Of a DNA stretch of 64,000 nucleotides, positions 15,904-24,591 are shown one piece after another (within the stretch, counting starts at the first letter, position 1; each line of letters starts with the position of its first letter). The stretch lies in contig NZ_JBDZDS010000009.1 in the NCBI RefSeq assembly GCF_040045035.1, positions 124,001 through 188,000 of the forward strand. The letters are read 5' to 3'. The DNA is from Pseudaminobacter sp040045035. GTDB lineage: Bacteria > Pseudomonadota > Alphaproteobacteria > Rhizobiales > Rhizobiaceae. The notes under the pieces were generated by a model. The model was given only the letters and a program-made list of their open reading frames with translations, did not search any database and was not told the DNA's origin. Both the position numbers and the translations under genes were made by a program.

Positions 15904-16983
15904 TCAGGCGGCCTTGGCGGGGGCGATGTGCGGGTCGAGCTTGCCGGCGGCATAGCGCTTGGCCATCTCGTCCATGGCGATGACCTTGATCTTCGAGGCG
16001 TTGCCGGCTGTGCCAAAACGCTCGAAACGGTCGCGGCACAGGTCGCGCATGGCGTCCATCGCCGGTTTGAGGAATTTGCGCGGGTCGAACTCGCTCGGAT
16101 GCTCCATGGCGATGCGGCGGAACTGGCCGGTCATGGCCATGCGGCAGTCGGTGTCGATGTTGACCTTGCGCACGCCGTGGCGAATGCCGCGTTCGATCTC
16201 CTCCACCGGCACGCCGTAGGTCTGGGGCATCTGGCCGCCATATTTGTTGATGACGTCCTGAAGCTCCTGCGGCACCGAGGAGGAGCCGTGCATGACCAGA
16301 TGCGTGTTGGGCAGCTTGCGGTGGATCTCCTCGATCACGCGCATGGCCAGGATGTCGCCGTCGGGCTTGCGGGTGAACTTGTAGGCGCCGTGCGAGGTGC
16401 CGCAGGCGATCGCCAGCGCGTCGACCTTGGTGCGGGTGACAAAGTCGACCGCTTGGTCGGGGTCGGTCAGCAACTGGTCGTGCGACAGCGCGCCTTCCGC
16501 CCCGTGGCCGTCCTCGGCCTCGCCATGACCCGTCTCCAGCGAGCCGAGCACGCCGAGTTCGCCCTCCACGGAGGCGCCGACCCAATGGGCCATGCGGGCC
16601 ACGTGTTCGGTAATGGTGACGTTGTATTCATAGCTGGCAGGCGTCTTGGCGTCGGCCTCCAGCGAGCCGTCCATCATCACCGAGGTGAAGCCGTGGCGGA
16701 TGGCGGTGAGGCAGGTGGCTTCACTGTTGCCGTGGTCCTGATGCATGCAGACCGGGATTTCGGGATAGATCTCGGCAAGCGCGTCGATCATCTTGGCCAG
16801 CATGATGTCATTGGCGTAGGAGCGGGCGCCGCGCGATGCCTGGATGATGACCGGCGCGTCGCAGGCCTTGGCCGCCTCCATGATGGCGAGGCCCTGTTCC
16901 ATGTTGTTGATGTTGAATGCCGGCACGCCGTAACCGTGTTCTGCGGCGTGGTCGAGCAATTGCCTCAGCGTGATGCGCGCCAT
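15904..16983 (-). CDS. cbbA: Fructose/sedoheptulose-bisphosphate aldolase, class II
   Basis: A 359-aa class II (zinc) aldolase of the Calvin-cycle subtype. The start MARITLRQLLDHAA and the motif PAFNINNMEQ are typical, the zinc-binding segment is CMHQDHGNS, and GTSHGAYKF and HGSSSVP carry further active-site residues. It makes fructose 1,6- and sedoheptulose 1,7-bisphosphate. The open frame continues upstream into cbbG, but ATG 16983, two bases after the cbbG stop, is the clear start. Confidence 0.95.
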   Translation of the reverse strand: MARITLRQLLDHAAEHGYGVPAFNINNMEQGLAIMEAAKACDAPVIIQASRGARSYANDIMLAKMIDALAEIYPEIPVCMHQDHGNSEATCLTAIRHGFTSVMMDGSLEADAKTPASYEYNVTITEHVARMAHWVGASVEGELGVLGSLETGHGEAEDGHGAEGALSHDQLLTDPDQAVDFVTRTKVDALAIACGTSHGAYKFTRKPDGDILAMRVIEEIHRKLPNTHLVMHGSSSVPQELQDVINKYGGQMPQTYGVPVEEIERGIRHGVRKVNIDTDCRMAMTGQFRRIAMEHPSEFDPRKFLKPAMDAMRDLCRDRFERFGTAGNASKIKVIAMDEMAKRYAAGKLDPHIAPAKAA

Positions 16984-16985
16984 GG

Positions 16986-18035
16986 TCAGGCTTCCTCCTT
17001 CGTCCTCAATTGCTTCTTGCGGGGTTCGAGCGTCCGGCCGATCGCCGCGGCGGTGTCGGCCATGCGGTTGGAAAAGCCCCATTCGTTGTCGTACCAGGAC
17101 ATGACCCGGACGAGGTTGCCCTCGATGACCTTGGTCTGGTCGAGCGCGAAGGACGACGAGGCCGCGTTGTGGTTGAAGTCGATCGAGACAAGCGGTTCGT
17201 CGACGACGGCGAGAATGTTCTTCAGCTTGCCGTTGGCGGCTGCCTTCATCGCCTCGTTGACCTCCTCCACGGTGGTCGGGCGAGAGGGTACGAACTTGAA
17301 GTCGACCACCGAGACGTTGGGCGTCGGCACGCGGATGGCGACGCCATCGAGCTTGCCCTTCAGCTCCGGCAGCACCAGGCCGACGGCCTTGGCGGCACCC
17401 GTCGAGGTGGGGATCTGGGAGAGGGCTGCGGCGCGGCCGCGGTAGAGATCCTTGTGCATGGTGTCCAGCGTGGGCTGGTCGCCGGTGTAGGAGTGGATCG
17501 TGGTCATGAAGCCGCGCTCGATGCCGATGGCCTCATGCAGCACCTTGGCGACCGGCCCCAGGCAGTTGGTCGTGCAGGACGCGTTGGAGACGACGACGTG
17601 TTCCTTGCCGATCTTGTCGTGGTTGACGCCGTAGACCACGGTCAGGTCGGCGCCGTCGGCGGGGGCGGAGACGAGCACGCGGCGAGCGCCGGCGGCGAGA
17701 TGCGCCGAGGCCTTCTCCTTCGAGGTGAAGATACCGGTGCATTCGAGCGCGATGTCGACGTCCAGCTCCGCATGCGGCAGCTCGGCCGGGTTGCGGATCG
17801 CCGTCACCCTGATCGGCGACAGGTCGTCGACCTCGATCGTGTCGCCCTTGACGGTCACCGTGCCGGGGAAGCGGCCGTGGACGCTGTCGTAGCGCAGCAG
17901 ATGCGCATTGGTCTCGACGGGGCCGAGATCGTTGATCGCCACCACCTCGACGTCGGTGCGGCCCGACTCGATGATGGCGCGCAGGATGTTGCGGCCGATG
18001 CGGCCAAAGCCGTTGATTGCGACACGAACTGCCAA
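16986..18035 (-). CDS. cbbG: Glyceraldehyde-3-phosphate dehydrogenase, Calvin-cycle operon copy
   Basis: 349 residues. The N-terminal Rossmann motif is INGFGRIGRN and the catalytic Cys lies in SNASCTTNCLGP. The substrate loop and C-terminal SWYDNEWGFSNRM are conserved. In the cycle it reduces 1,3-bisphosphoglycerate. It lies between transketolase and aldolase genes with gaps of 13 and 2 bases, so it is the operon copy; a housekeeping copy may exist elsewhere. Cofactor preference cannot be settled by eye. Confidence 0.95.
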   Translation of the reverse strand: MAVRVAINGFGRIGRNILRAIIESGRTDVEVVAINDLGPVETNAHLLRYDSVHGRFPGTVTVKGDTIEVDDLSPIRVTAIRNPAELPHAELDVDIALECTGIFTSKEKASAHLAAGARRVLVSAPADGADLTVVYGVNHDKIGKEHVVVSNASCTTNCLGPVAKVLHEAIGIERGFMTTIHSYTGDQPTLDTMHKDLYRGRAAALSQIPTSTGAAKAVGLVLPELKGKLDGVAIRVPTPNVSVVDFKFVPSRPTTVEEVNEAMKAAANGKLKNILAVVDEPLVSIDFNHNAASSSFALDQTKVIEGNLVRVMSWYDNEWGFSNRMADTAAAIGRTLEPRKKQLRTKEEA

Positions 18036-18048
18036 TTGCTCCTCCCGT

Positions 18049-20061
18049 TCAGTCGATGAGCTCGAGGGCCGCGCCGGCGACCGCTTCGGGCGTGATGTTG
18101 AAGTGGCGGTAGAGGTCCGAGGCCGGTGCGCTGGCGCCGAAGCCGGTCATGCCGATGAAGGCGCCGTTCTCGCCGATCCAGCGGTCCCAGCCGTGGCGAG
18201 CGGCGGCTTCAACCGCCACGCGCGGGGCGGTGCCGAGGACGGACTTGCGGTAGGCCGCGTCCTGCGCCTCGAACAGCTCCCAGCAGGGCATGGAGACGAC
18301 GGCCGCCTCGATGCCGCGCTCGGCCTTCAGCTTTTCGGCAGCGGCCACCGCGATCTCGACCTCGGAGCCGGTGGCGATGAGGGTTACCGCGCGAGGGCCC
18401 TCCGTCTCGCGCAGCACGTAAGCGCCGCGCGCCGAACGGTTCTCGCTCGAATGGGAGAGCTGCAGCATCGACAGATTCTGGCGCGACAGCACCAGCACGC
18501 TCGGCCGGTCTCTCGTCTTCAGGGCCAGTTCCCAGCACTCCGCCGTCTCGATGATGTCGGCGGGGCGGAACACGTTGAGATGCGGCGTGGCGCGCAGCAT
18601 GGCCAGGTGCTCGACCGGCTGGTGCGTCGGGCCGTCTTCGCCGAGACCGATGGAGTCGTGGGTCATGACATAGATGACCCGCTGGCCCATCAGCGCCGAC
18701 AGCCGCATGGCGCCGCGCGCATAGTCGGTGAAGCACAGGAACGTGCCGCCATAGGGCACGAAGCCGCCATGCAGCGCGATACCGTTCATGGCCGCGGCCA
18801 TGCCGTGCTCGCGGATGCCGTAGTGAACGTAGCTGCCGGAATAGTCGCCGGCGACGAGGCGGTTCATGCCCTTGGTGATGGTCAGGTTCGAGTGGGTGAG
18901 GTCGGCCGAGCCTCCGACGGTGAGGTCGGTGGCACCGTTGATGACGGAAAGCGCCATCTCGGAAGCCTTGCGGGTGGCGACCTTGGTGGCCTTCTCGACA
19001 TGCTCCTTGCGGAAGGCGTCGAGCGCCTCGAACACGGCAGCGGGGATCTCTCCCGTGATTGCAGCCTGGAAGCCATCGCGGCGCGGCGAAGCAGCAAGCC
19101 GTGCCTCCCACTCGCGGCGCGCGGCCTCGCCGCGGCCGGCAACCTCGCGCCACGCAGCCACAATTTCATCTGGCACCACGAACGGCGGCCACGACCAGCC
19201 GATGTTTTCGCGCGTGGCGGTGACCTCGGCTTCGCCGAGCGGCGCGCCATGGGTCTTTTCGGAGCCCTGAAGGTGAGGCGCGCCCTTGCCGATAATGGTG
19301 CGGCAGGCGATCAGCGAGGGGCGGTCTGAGTTACGTGCGTGCTCGATTGCCGCGGCGATCGCATTCGTGTCGTGGCCGTCGATCTCCTGCACGTCCCAGC
19401 CTGCCGCCTTGAAGCGGGCCGGTTGGTCGATCGAGGTCGACAGCGAGGTCGGGCCGTCAATGGAAATCGAATTGTTGTCCCAGAAGACGATCAGGCGATC
19501 TAGCTTCAGATGGCCGGCAAGGTCGATCGCCTCGTGGCTGACGCCTTCCTGCAGGCAGCCGTCGCCGGCAATCACATAGGTGTAGTGGTCGACGAGATCG
19601 GCGCCGTGACGCGCGGCCAGCATGCGCTCGGCCATCGCCATGCCGACGGCGGTCGAGATGCCCTGGCCGAGCGGGCCGGTGGTGGTCTCGATGCCCAGAG
19701 CGTGGCCGTATTCGGGGTGGCCGGCGGTGCGGCTGCCGAGCTGGCGGAAGTTTTGCAACTGCTCGATCGGCATGTCGGGATAGCCGATGAGATAGTGCAG
19801 CGCATATTGCAGCATCGAGCCGTGGCCGGCCGAGAGCACGAAACGGTCGCGGTCGGGCCAATTGGGCTTCGACGGGTCGAGCTTGATGAAGCGGCGGAAC
19901 AGGACCGTCGCCACGTCGGCCATGCCCATGGGCATGCCGGGGTGGCCCGAATTGGCCTTCTGCACGGCGTCCATCGCCAGTGCGCGGATGGCGTTGGCCA
20001 TGTCGCGCTCGGAGACGGTCCCGGCGGCGGGGCTCTGCTTTGCGGACGTTTGCAGGTTCAT
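18049..20061 (-). CDS. cbbT: Transketolase
   Basis: A 670-aa transketolase. The thiamine-diphosphate-binding region starts at GDGCLQEGVSHEA and includes the metal-binding FWDNNSISIDG. The pyrimidine domain has GIREHGMAAAMNG and the conserved HDSIGLGEDGPTHQP. It moves two-carbon units between sugar phosphates in regeneration of ribulose bisphosphate. It follows cbbP by 10 bases and precedes cbbG by 13. Confidence 0.96.
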   Translation of the reverse strand: MNLQTSAKQSPAAGTVSERDMANAIRALAMDAVQKANSGHPGMPMGMADVATVLFRRFIKLDPSKPNWPDRDRFVLSAGHGSMLQYALHYLIGYPDMPIEQLQNFRQLGSRTAGHPEYGHALGIETTTGPLGQGISTAVGMAMAERMLAARHGADLVDHYTYVIAGDGCLQEGVSHEAIDLAGHLKLDRLIVFWDNNSISIDGPTSLSTSIDQPARFKAAGWDVQEIDGHDTNAIAAAIEHARNSDRPSLIACRTIIGKGAPHLQGSEKTHGAPLGEAEVTATRENIGWSWPPFVVPDEIVAAWREVAGRGEAARREWEARLAASPRRDGFQAAITGEIPAAVFEALDAFRKEHVEKATKVATRKASEMALSVINGATDLTVGGSADLTHSNLTITKGMNRLVAGDYSGSYVHYGIREHGMAAAMNGIALHGGFVPYGGTFLCFTDYARGAMRLSALMGQRVIYVMTHDSIGLGEDGPTHQPVEHLAMLRATPHLNVFRPADIIETAECWELALKTRDRPSVLVLSRQNLSMLQLSHSSENRSARGAYVLRETEGPRAVTLIATGSEVEIAVAAAEKLKAERGIEAAVVSMPCWELFEAQDAAYRKSVLGTAPRVAVEAAARHGWDRWIGENGAFIGMTGFGASAPASDLYRHFNITPEAVAGAALELID

Positions 20062-20071
20062 GGGTTCCTCC

Positions 20072-20944
20072 TCACGACACGCGCTTCTTGCGCTCGATGA
20101 GTTGCAGGATCAGCGGGGTCAGGATGAGCTGCATGGCGAGGTCGAGCTTGTTGCCCGGCACAACGATGGAATTCGCCCGCGACATGAAGCTGTTCTGGAT
20201 CATCGACAGCAGGTAGGGGAAGTCGATGCCGCGCGGCCGCGCAAAGCGGATGACCAGCATCGACTCGTCCGGTGTGGGTATCCAGCGGGCGATGAACGGA
20301 TTCGACGTGTCGACGATCGGCACGCGCTGGAAGTTGATGTCGGTCTGCGTGAATTGCGGCGTGATGTAGCGCACATAGTCGGGCATGCGCCGCAGGATCA
20401 CGTCCATGACGGCTTCGGTCGAATAGCCGCGCGTGGTCCGGTCGCGATGGATCTTCTGGATCCATTCGAGGTTGATGACTGGCACGACGCCGATCTTCAG
20501 GTCGGCGTGGCGAGCAAGGTTGACCTGCTCGGTCGCCACGCAGCCATGCAGACCCTCGTAGAACAGAAGGTCGCTGGCCGGAAACTCGCGCCAGTCGGTG
20601 AAGGTGCCGGGCTGCTGGCAGTAGAGCTTGGCCTCTTCCTCGTCGTGGACATAGGTGCGGGTCTTGCCAGTTCCGCGGCGGCCATATTCCTCGAAGACGG
20701 ATTCGAGGATTTCGAGTTCGTTGGCGTCGATATTGAAGTGGGTGAAGTTCGGATTGCCCTTCTTCTCTTCCTCCGCGACCTTCACCTTCATCGCCGCGCG
20801 GTCGTAACGATGGAATGCATCGCCCTCGATGAACGCGGCCTCGATCTTCTCACGCCGGAAAATCAGCTCGAAGATGCGCTTCACCGAAGTGGTGCCGGCG
20901 CCGGACGAGCCTGTAATGGAAATGATCGGGTGCTTTGCCGACAT
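20072..20944 (-). CDS. cbbP: Phosphoribulokinase
   Basis: A 290-aa bacterial-type phosphoribulokinase. The P-loop is TGSSGAGTTS at residues 11-20, followed by IFRREKIEAAFIEGDAFHRY with the catalytic Asp. It makes ribulose 1,5-bisphosphate, the RuBisCO substrate, and is diagnostic of the Calvin cycle. The conserved start MSAKHPIIS at 20944 was chosen; the upstream open frame lies inside cbbF. It follows cbbF by 17 bases. Confidence 0.97.
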   Translation of the reverse strand: MSAKHPIISITGSSGAGTTSVKRIFELIFRREKIEAAFIEGDAFHRYDRAAMKVKVAEEEKKGNPNFTHFNIDANELEILESVFEEYGRRGTGKTRTYVHDEEEAKLYCQQPGTFTDWREFPASDLLFYEGLHGCVATEQVNLARHADLKIGVVPVINLEWIQKIHRDRTTRGYSTEAVMDVILRRMPDYVRYITPQFTQTDINFQRVPIVDTSNPFIARWIPTPDESMLVIRFARPRGIDFPYLLSMIQNSFMSRANSIVVPGNKLDLAMQLILTPLILQLIERKKRVS

Positions 20945-20961
20945 GAAACGCTTTCTCCCCC

Positions 20962-22011
20962 TCAGGCGCGGAACAGGCCACGATGGCCGAACAGCGGCGA
21001 ACGCTCCCCGATGCTGCTCGGATCGTTGTGATAGCGGGCGATCCTGGCCACCTCGCGGGCCGAGCCGAACACCAGCGGAACACGCTGGTGCAGGCTTTGC
21101 GGCTGGATCTCCAGGATACGCTCGACGGTGTCGGTGGCCGCGCCCCCGGCCTGCTCGATCAGGTAGGCGATGGGGTTTGCCTCGTAGACGAGGCGCAGCC
21201 GGCCGTTCGCATATCCGCGGCGCGTGTCGCCCGGGTAGAGGAAGACGCCGCCGCGCATGAGGATGCGGTAGCAGTCGGCGACCAGCGAGGCGATCCAGCG
21301 CATGTTGAAGTCGCGCTCGCGCGGGCCCTCGGTGCCCTTCAGGCAGTCGTCGACATAGAGCCGCACGGCCTCGTCCCAATGGCGGTAGTTGGCGGCGTTG
21401 ATTGCGAATTCATGGGCGCGCGCCGGCACGATGCGGCTTTCATAGGCCTGCACGAAGGTGCCCAGCCGGGCCGACTGGACGAAGACATGCGTGCCGCTGC
21501 CCAGCGACAGGACCAGCGCCAGCTGCGGTCCGTAGATGAAGAAGCCGGCGCCGAGCAGGTTCGTTCCCGCCTGCAAAAAGGAGGCGGCCGGATTTTCGTC
21601 CGGCACGCCAGTTGCAGGGAGGAGCGAGAAAATCGTTCCGATCGACACGTTGGTGTCGATGTTGGAGGAGCCATCGAGCGGGTCGATGGCGATGGCGAGG
21701 TCGGCATCCTTGTCGAGCAGCACCGGCTGCTCCAGTTCTTCGGAAGCGTAGAGGCCGACAGGGGCATGGCGCATCGCGTCCAGGAAGATGTCGTCGGCGA
21801 AGACGTCGAGATCCTTCTGCACGTCGCCGTCGGGATTGGCGCCGCGGCTGCCGGCGAAGGCCCTGCCGAGCGCGCCCTGGTTGATGGTGTTGCGCACCTT
21901 GACGGCTGCCTGCGCGAGCTGATGGATCGTTGCGACGATTGCGGCGCGGCGTCCGTTGCCGCCGTTGCCGACATAGGAATTCAGAACTGCATCGAGTGTC
22001 GCCGCCGTCAT
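20962..22011 (-). CDS. cbbF: Fructose-1,6/sedoheptulose-1,7-bisphosphatase, class I
   Basis: A 349-aa class I FBPase. The metal-binding motif AIDPLDGSSNIDTN and the preceding YASEELEQP are clear. It removes the 1-phosphate from fructose or sedoheptulose bisphosphate. Two ATGs are close together: the GGAGG at 22018-22022 (minus) abuts ATG 22017 but lies six bases from ATG 22011, so 22011 (MTAATLDAVL) is preferred. It is the first gene of the operon, divergent from cbbR. Confidence 0.95.
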   Translation of the reverse strand: MTAATLDAVLNSYVGNGGNGRRAAIVATIHQLAQAAVKVRNTINQGALGRAFAGSRGANPDGDVQKDLDVFADDIFLDAMRHAPVGLYASEELEQPVLLDKDADLAIAIDPLDGSSNIDTNVSIGTIFSLLPATGVPDENPAASFLQAGTNLLGAGFFIYGPQLALVLSLGSGTHVFVQSARLGTFVQAYESRIVPARAHEFAINAANYRHWDEAVRLYVDDCLKGTEGPRERDFNMRWIASLVADCYRILMRGGVFLYPGDTRRGYANGRLRLVYEANPIAYLIEQAGGAATDTVERILEIQPQSLHQRVPLVFGSAREVARIARYHNDPSSIGERSPLFGHRGLFRA

Positions 22012-22080
22012 CGTCATCCTCCGGGCCGGTCGTCTTGGTGTGACCAGGCCCGAGGGAGATGAGATCAAAGCGGCGTGAAT

Positions 22081-22114
22081 AAGTAAATTTTAATAACTTT
22101 ACTTTTCGAGTAAA
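22081..22114. promoter_or_regulatory. Probable CbbR operator between cbbF and cbbR
   Basis: Two overlapping dyads lie in the 120-base divergent gap. AAGTAAA (22081-22087) pairs with TTTACTT (22098-22104), and TTTACT (22098-22103) pairs with AGTAAA (22109-22114) across five bases. The T-N11-A architecture is that of LysR-type sites, and this is where CbbR should bind to regulate both cbbR and the cbb operon. It is AT-rich against a G+C-rich background, supporting function. Confidence 0.72.
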
Positions 22115-22131
22115 AATTGTTTAGTTCAGCC

Positions 22132-23094
22132 ATGAGAAACCTCACCTTCAGGCAGCTCCGGGCAGTTCAGGCGATCCTCGCCAGCGGCAAAATCGTCAAT
22201 GCTGCCAAGGTGTTGGGACTGTCTGCGCCAGCGGTGACGATCCAGCTCCGGCAGGCCGAGGAAGAGCTGGGCATTGCTCTCTTCGACCGCACCGCGGACG
22301 GGATGCGTCCGACTGCCGCAGGGTTAGCTCTTGTCGATGCCGCGCAGGCGATCGAAGAGCGCCTGCGGCTGCTGGAGGACCAGATCGACGCGATCAAGGG
22401 CGTGCGCACCGGCAGCCTGACGCTGGGCGTCGTCTCCACCGCCAAATACTTCGCGCCCCGGCTGATGGCCGCCTTCATGAAGGAGCATCCCGATATCGAG
22501 ATGCGGCTGAAGATCGGTAATCGCGCCGAGACGATCGCCAACCTGAAAAGCCATGACGTCGACATCGCGCTGATGGGGCGCCCGGCGCGCGACGTGCCGG
22601 TGCGGGCCTCGGCCTTCGGCGATCATCCGCTGGTCATCATCGCCCCGCCAGACCACCCGCTGGCCACGGCCCGCGACATTTCGAAGGAGCGCATCGCGCG
22701 CGAAAACTTCCTGGTCCGCGAGCCGGGCTCGGGCACGCGCATCTCGCTGGAGATCTTCCTCAGCGAGATTCCCGGCCGGCTCGACGACCTCGGCGTAGAG
22801 ATGGACTCCAACGAGACCATCAAGCAGGCGGTGATGGCGGGGCTGGGCATCGCATTCATCTCGGCGCACACGGTTGCCTTCGAGGTGGAAACGGGGCGTC
22901 TCGTGATACTCGACGTGCAGGGCATGCCGATCCGCCGACAATGGTTCGCGGTGATCCGGGCAGACCGGGCGATTTCGCCGGCGATGGCGACGTTCCACGA
23001 TTTCCTCATGCGCAAGGGCGCCATGTATCTGCCGCTGTTCGGCAAGCTGTACCCGGCGCCGGGTCCACGGGCACCGGCCGAGCCTATTTCTTAG
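22132..23094 (+). CDS. cbbR: CbbR, LysR-type regulator of the Calvin-cycle operon
   Basis: About 320 residues. The N-terminal helix-turn-helix has MRNLTFRQLRAVQAI and AAKVLGLSAPAVTIQLRQAEEELGIALFDR. The C-terminal half is the LysR effector domain. CbbR activates cbb genes in response to metabolites such as NADPH or phosphorylated sugars. It is divergent from cbbF across the dyad at 22081-22114. The ATG at 22132 fits the family start; an upstream TTG at 22117 would add five residues. Its stop overlaps the convergent 23084 gene by 11 bases. Confidence 0.94.
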   Translation: MRNLTFRQLRAVQAILASGKIVNAAKVLGLSAPAVTIQLRQAEEELGIALFDRTADGMRPTAAGLALVDAAQAIEERLRLLEDQIDAIKGVRTGSLTLGVVSTAKYFAPRLMAAFMKEHPDIEMRLKIGNRAETIANLKSHDVDIALMGRPARDVPVRASAFGDHPLVIIAPPDHPLATARDISKERIARENFLVREPGSGTRISLEIFLSEIPGRLDDLGVEMDSNETIKQAVMAGLGIAFISAHTVAFEVETGRLVILDVQGMPIRRQWFAVIRADRAISPAMATFHDFLMRKGAMYLPLFGKLYPAPGPRAPAEPIS

Positions 23095-23716
23095 GGGCAA
23101 GGATCTCGGCGATGGTCTTGGAGAGCTGGTAGAGCCGCTGCTCGATCAGCGTCGGCACCTCGCAGACATAGGTGAGCGACTTGACGCGTTCGTCGAAAAT
23201 CCGCGTCTCAACGGTCAACTGATCGGTCAGCGCGGCCACCTGCTTGGGGTCGGCGTCGGGCTTGGCGCGCAGCTTATCGGCCTCGGACTGCTCCTTGCGC
23301 AACTGCGCGGCAAGATCGATCTGCTTGCTTGCATAGCGGCCGATGCCGGAGATGACGCGGGAGCGCTCGGCATCCATGTGGTCGAACAGCCCCTGTTCCA
23401 GCATCGTCATCTTGGGGGTGAGCTTGTCCGGCGGCAGGCTGGCGGCGAAGTCCTTGATCTGCTGTTCGGCGTCCTCCAGCGGTAGGCGGCGGGCGGCCAG
23501 GTCCTCGACGCGCCTGGCGATGTCCTCGTCGTCCGACCAGTTCTTGGCCGAGTCGGGCAGGTTCGGACCGTTCCACACCTGGGCGAGCGACAGTTCTGGC
23601 ACCTTGCGCTGCATGCATGGCCAGTCGGGCTCGGTGTTGGCGGCATGCGCGGGTTGGGCGAGGGCAGAGGCCAGCAGGACGCCGGCAAGGCTCAAGATCG
23701 GCCGCGTGGGTCTCAT
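23084..23716 (-). CDS. Exported helical protein ending the lut-like operon (LutG-like position)
   Basis: 210 residues with a signal peptide (LAGVLLASALAQPAHAAN). The mature protein is mostly charged and helical with few features: two Cys, in DWPCMQRKV near its N-terminus and TYVCEVPTL near its C-terminus, could form a disulfide. The start at 23716 shares one base with the permease stop. Proteins of this kind close the PQQ-dehydrogenase-associated ABC operons, and by order it corresponds to lutG of Methylorubrum. Its biochemical function is unknown; the assignment is by position. Confidence 0.75.
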   Translation of the reverse strand: MRPTRPILSLAGVLLASALAQPAHAANTEPDWPCMQRKVPELSLAQVWNGPNLPDSAKNWSDDEDIARRVEDLAARRLPLEDAEQQIKDFAASLPPDKLTPKMTMLEQGLFDHMDAERSRVISGIGRYASKQIDLAAQLRKEQSEADKLRAKPDADPKQVAALTDQLTVETRIFDERVKSLTYVCEVPTLIEQRLYQLSKTIAEILAPKK

Positions 23717-24591
23717 CAAGCGTTTCCTCCGGTATCCTGTTTGCGGTTCATGAGGCCTCGCGACGGGTCGTAGGCGACGATTGCGCCGCCCAGGAACAGC
23801 AACGTGCAGCCGACCACCACCGCCAGCGACAGCCAGTCGACCTGGCCGTAGAACGCGAAGCGGATCAGCTCGACGGCGTAGGTGAAGGGGTTGAGCAGGC
23901 AGATGACGTAGAGGATGGGACTCGACTGCTGGACACGCCACAGCGGGTAAAGCGCCGGCGAGGCGAAATACATCGGAAAGATCACGAAGTTCATCACGCC
24001 GGAGAAGTTCTCGAGCTGTTTGATGAGTGACGACAGGAACATGCCGAGAGCGCACAGCATCAATCCCGCCAGGAACAGCGCCGGCAGCACGAACAGATAG
24101 CCCATTACCGACGTCTTGATGTCCCAGAACCAGGCCACGAACAGGAACACATAGACCTGGGCGATGGAGACCGCGACGCCTGCGAACAGCTTGGACACGA
24201 GCAGGTACCAGCGCGGGAAGGGACTGACCAGCAGCGTGCGCATGTTACCCATTTCGCGGTCATAGACCATCGAGAGCGACGACTGCATGCCGGAGAACAG
24301 CAGGATCATGCCGCACAGGCCGGGCGTGATGTAGACCTCGTAGAGCACATAGGTCTTGTAGGGCGGGATGATCGAGACGCCGAGCACCTGGCGAAAGCCG
24401 GCGGCGAAGATCAGCAGCCACACCAGCGGCCTGACCAGCGAGGAGATGAAGCGCTCACGCTGGTTCACGAAGCGCAGGCTCTCGCGCACCAGGATGCCCT
24501 TCATGCAGATCAGGTACTGGCGAAGGCCGAAATGCGGCGACCGCATCGGCACGACCCCGCGTTCGTTGGTGCGGGCAGGCAGGTCGCTCAT
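23716..24591 (-). CDS. ABC-2 type permease, PQQ-dehydrogenase-associated (LutF/PedC-like)
   Basis: A 291-aa membrane protein with six hydrophobic segments of the ABC-2 family, starting near VRPLVWLLIFAAGF and including the conserved MVYDREMGNMRTLLVSP loop. ABC-2 permeases are normally exporters. Homologues accompany PQQ alcohol dehydrogenases (ped in Pseudomonas, lut in Methylorubrum). The ATG at 24591 overlaps the ATPase stop (ATGA); the frame is open farther upstream but inside the ATPase gene. With the ATPase at 24588-25373 it forms a transporter. Whether it imports or exports is unsettled. Confidence 0.88.
   Translation of the reverse strand: MSDLPARTNERGVVPMRSPHFGLRQYLICMKGILVRESLRFVNQRERFISSLVRPLVWLLIFAAGFRQVLGVSIIPPYKTYVLYEVYITPGLCGMILLFSGMQSSLSMVYDREMGNMRTLLVSPFPRWYLLVSKLFAGVAVSIAQVYVFLFVAWFWDIKTSVMGYLFVLPALFLAGLMLCALGMFLSSLIKQLENFSGVMNFVIFPMYFASPALYPLWRVQQSSPILYVICLLNPFTYAVELIRFAFYGQVDWLSLAVVVGCTLLFLGGAIVAYDPSRGLMNRKQDTGGNA

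Noticed and set aside
14237..15955. 572-codon plus-strand frame opposite cbbL
   Set aside because: It is a G+C-driven open frame antisense to RuBisCO with His/Val/Gly-rich low-complexity sequence and no ribosome site.
17010..18059. 349-codon plus-strand frame opposite cbbG
   Set aside because: Same extent as the real GAPDH gene but on the other strand; a mirror frame.
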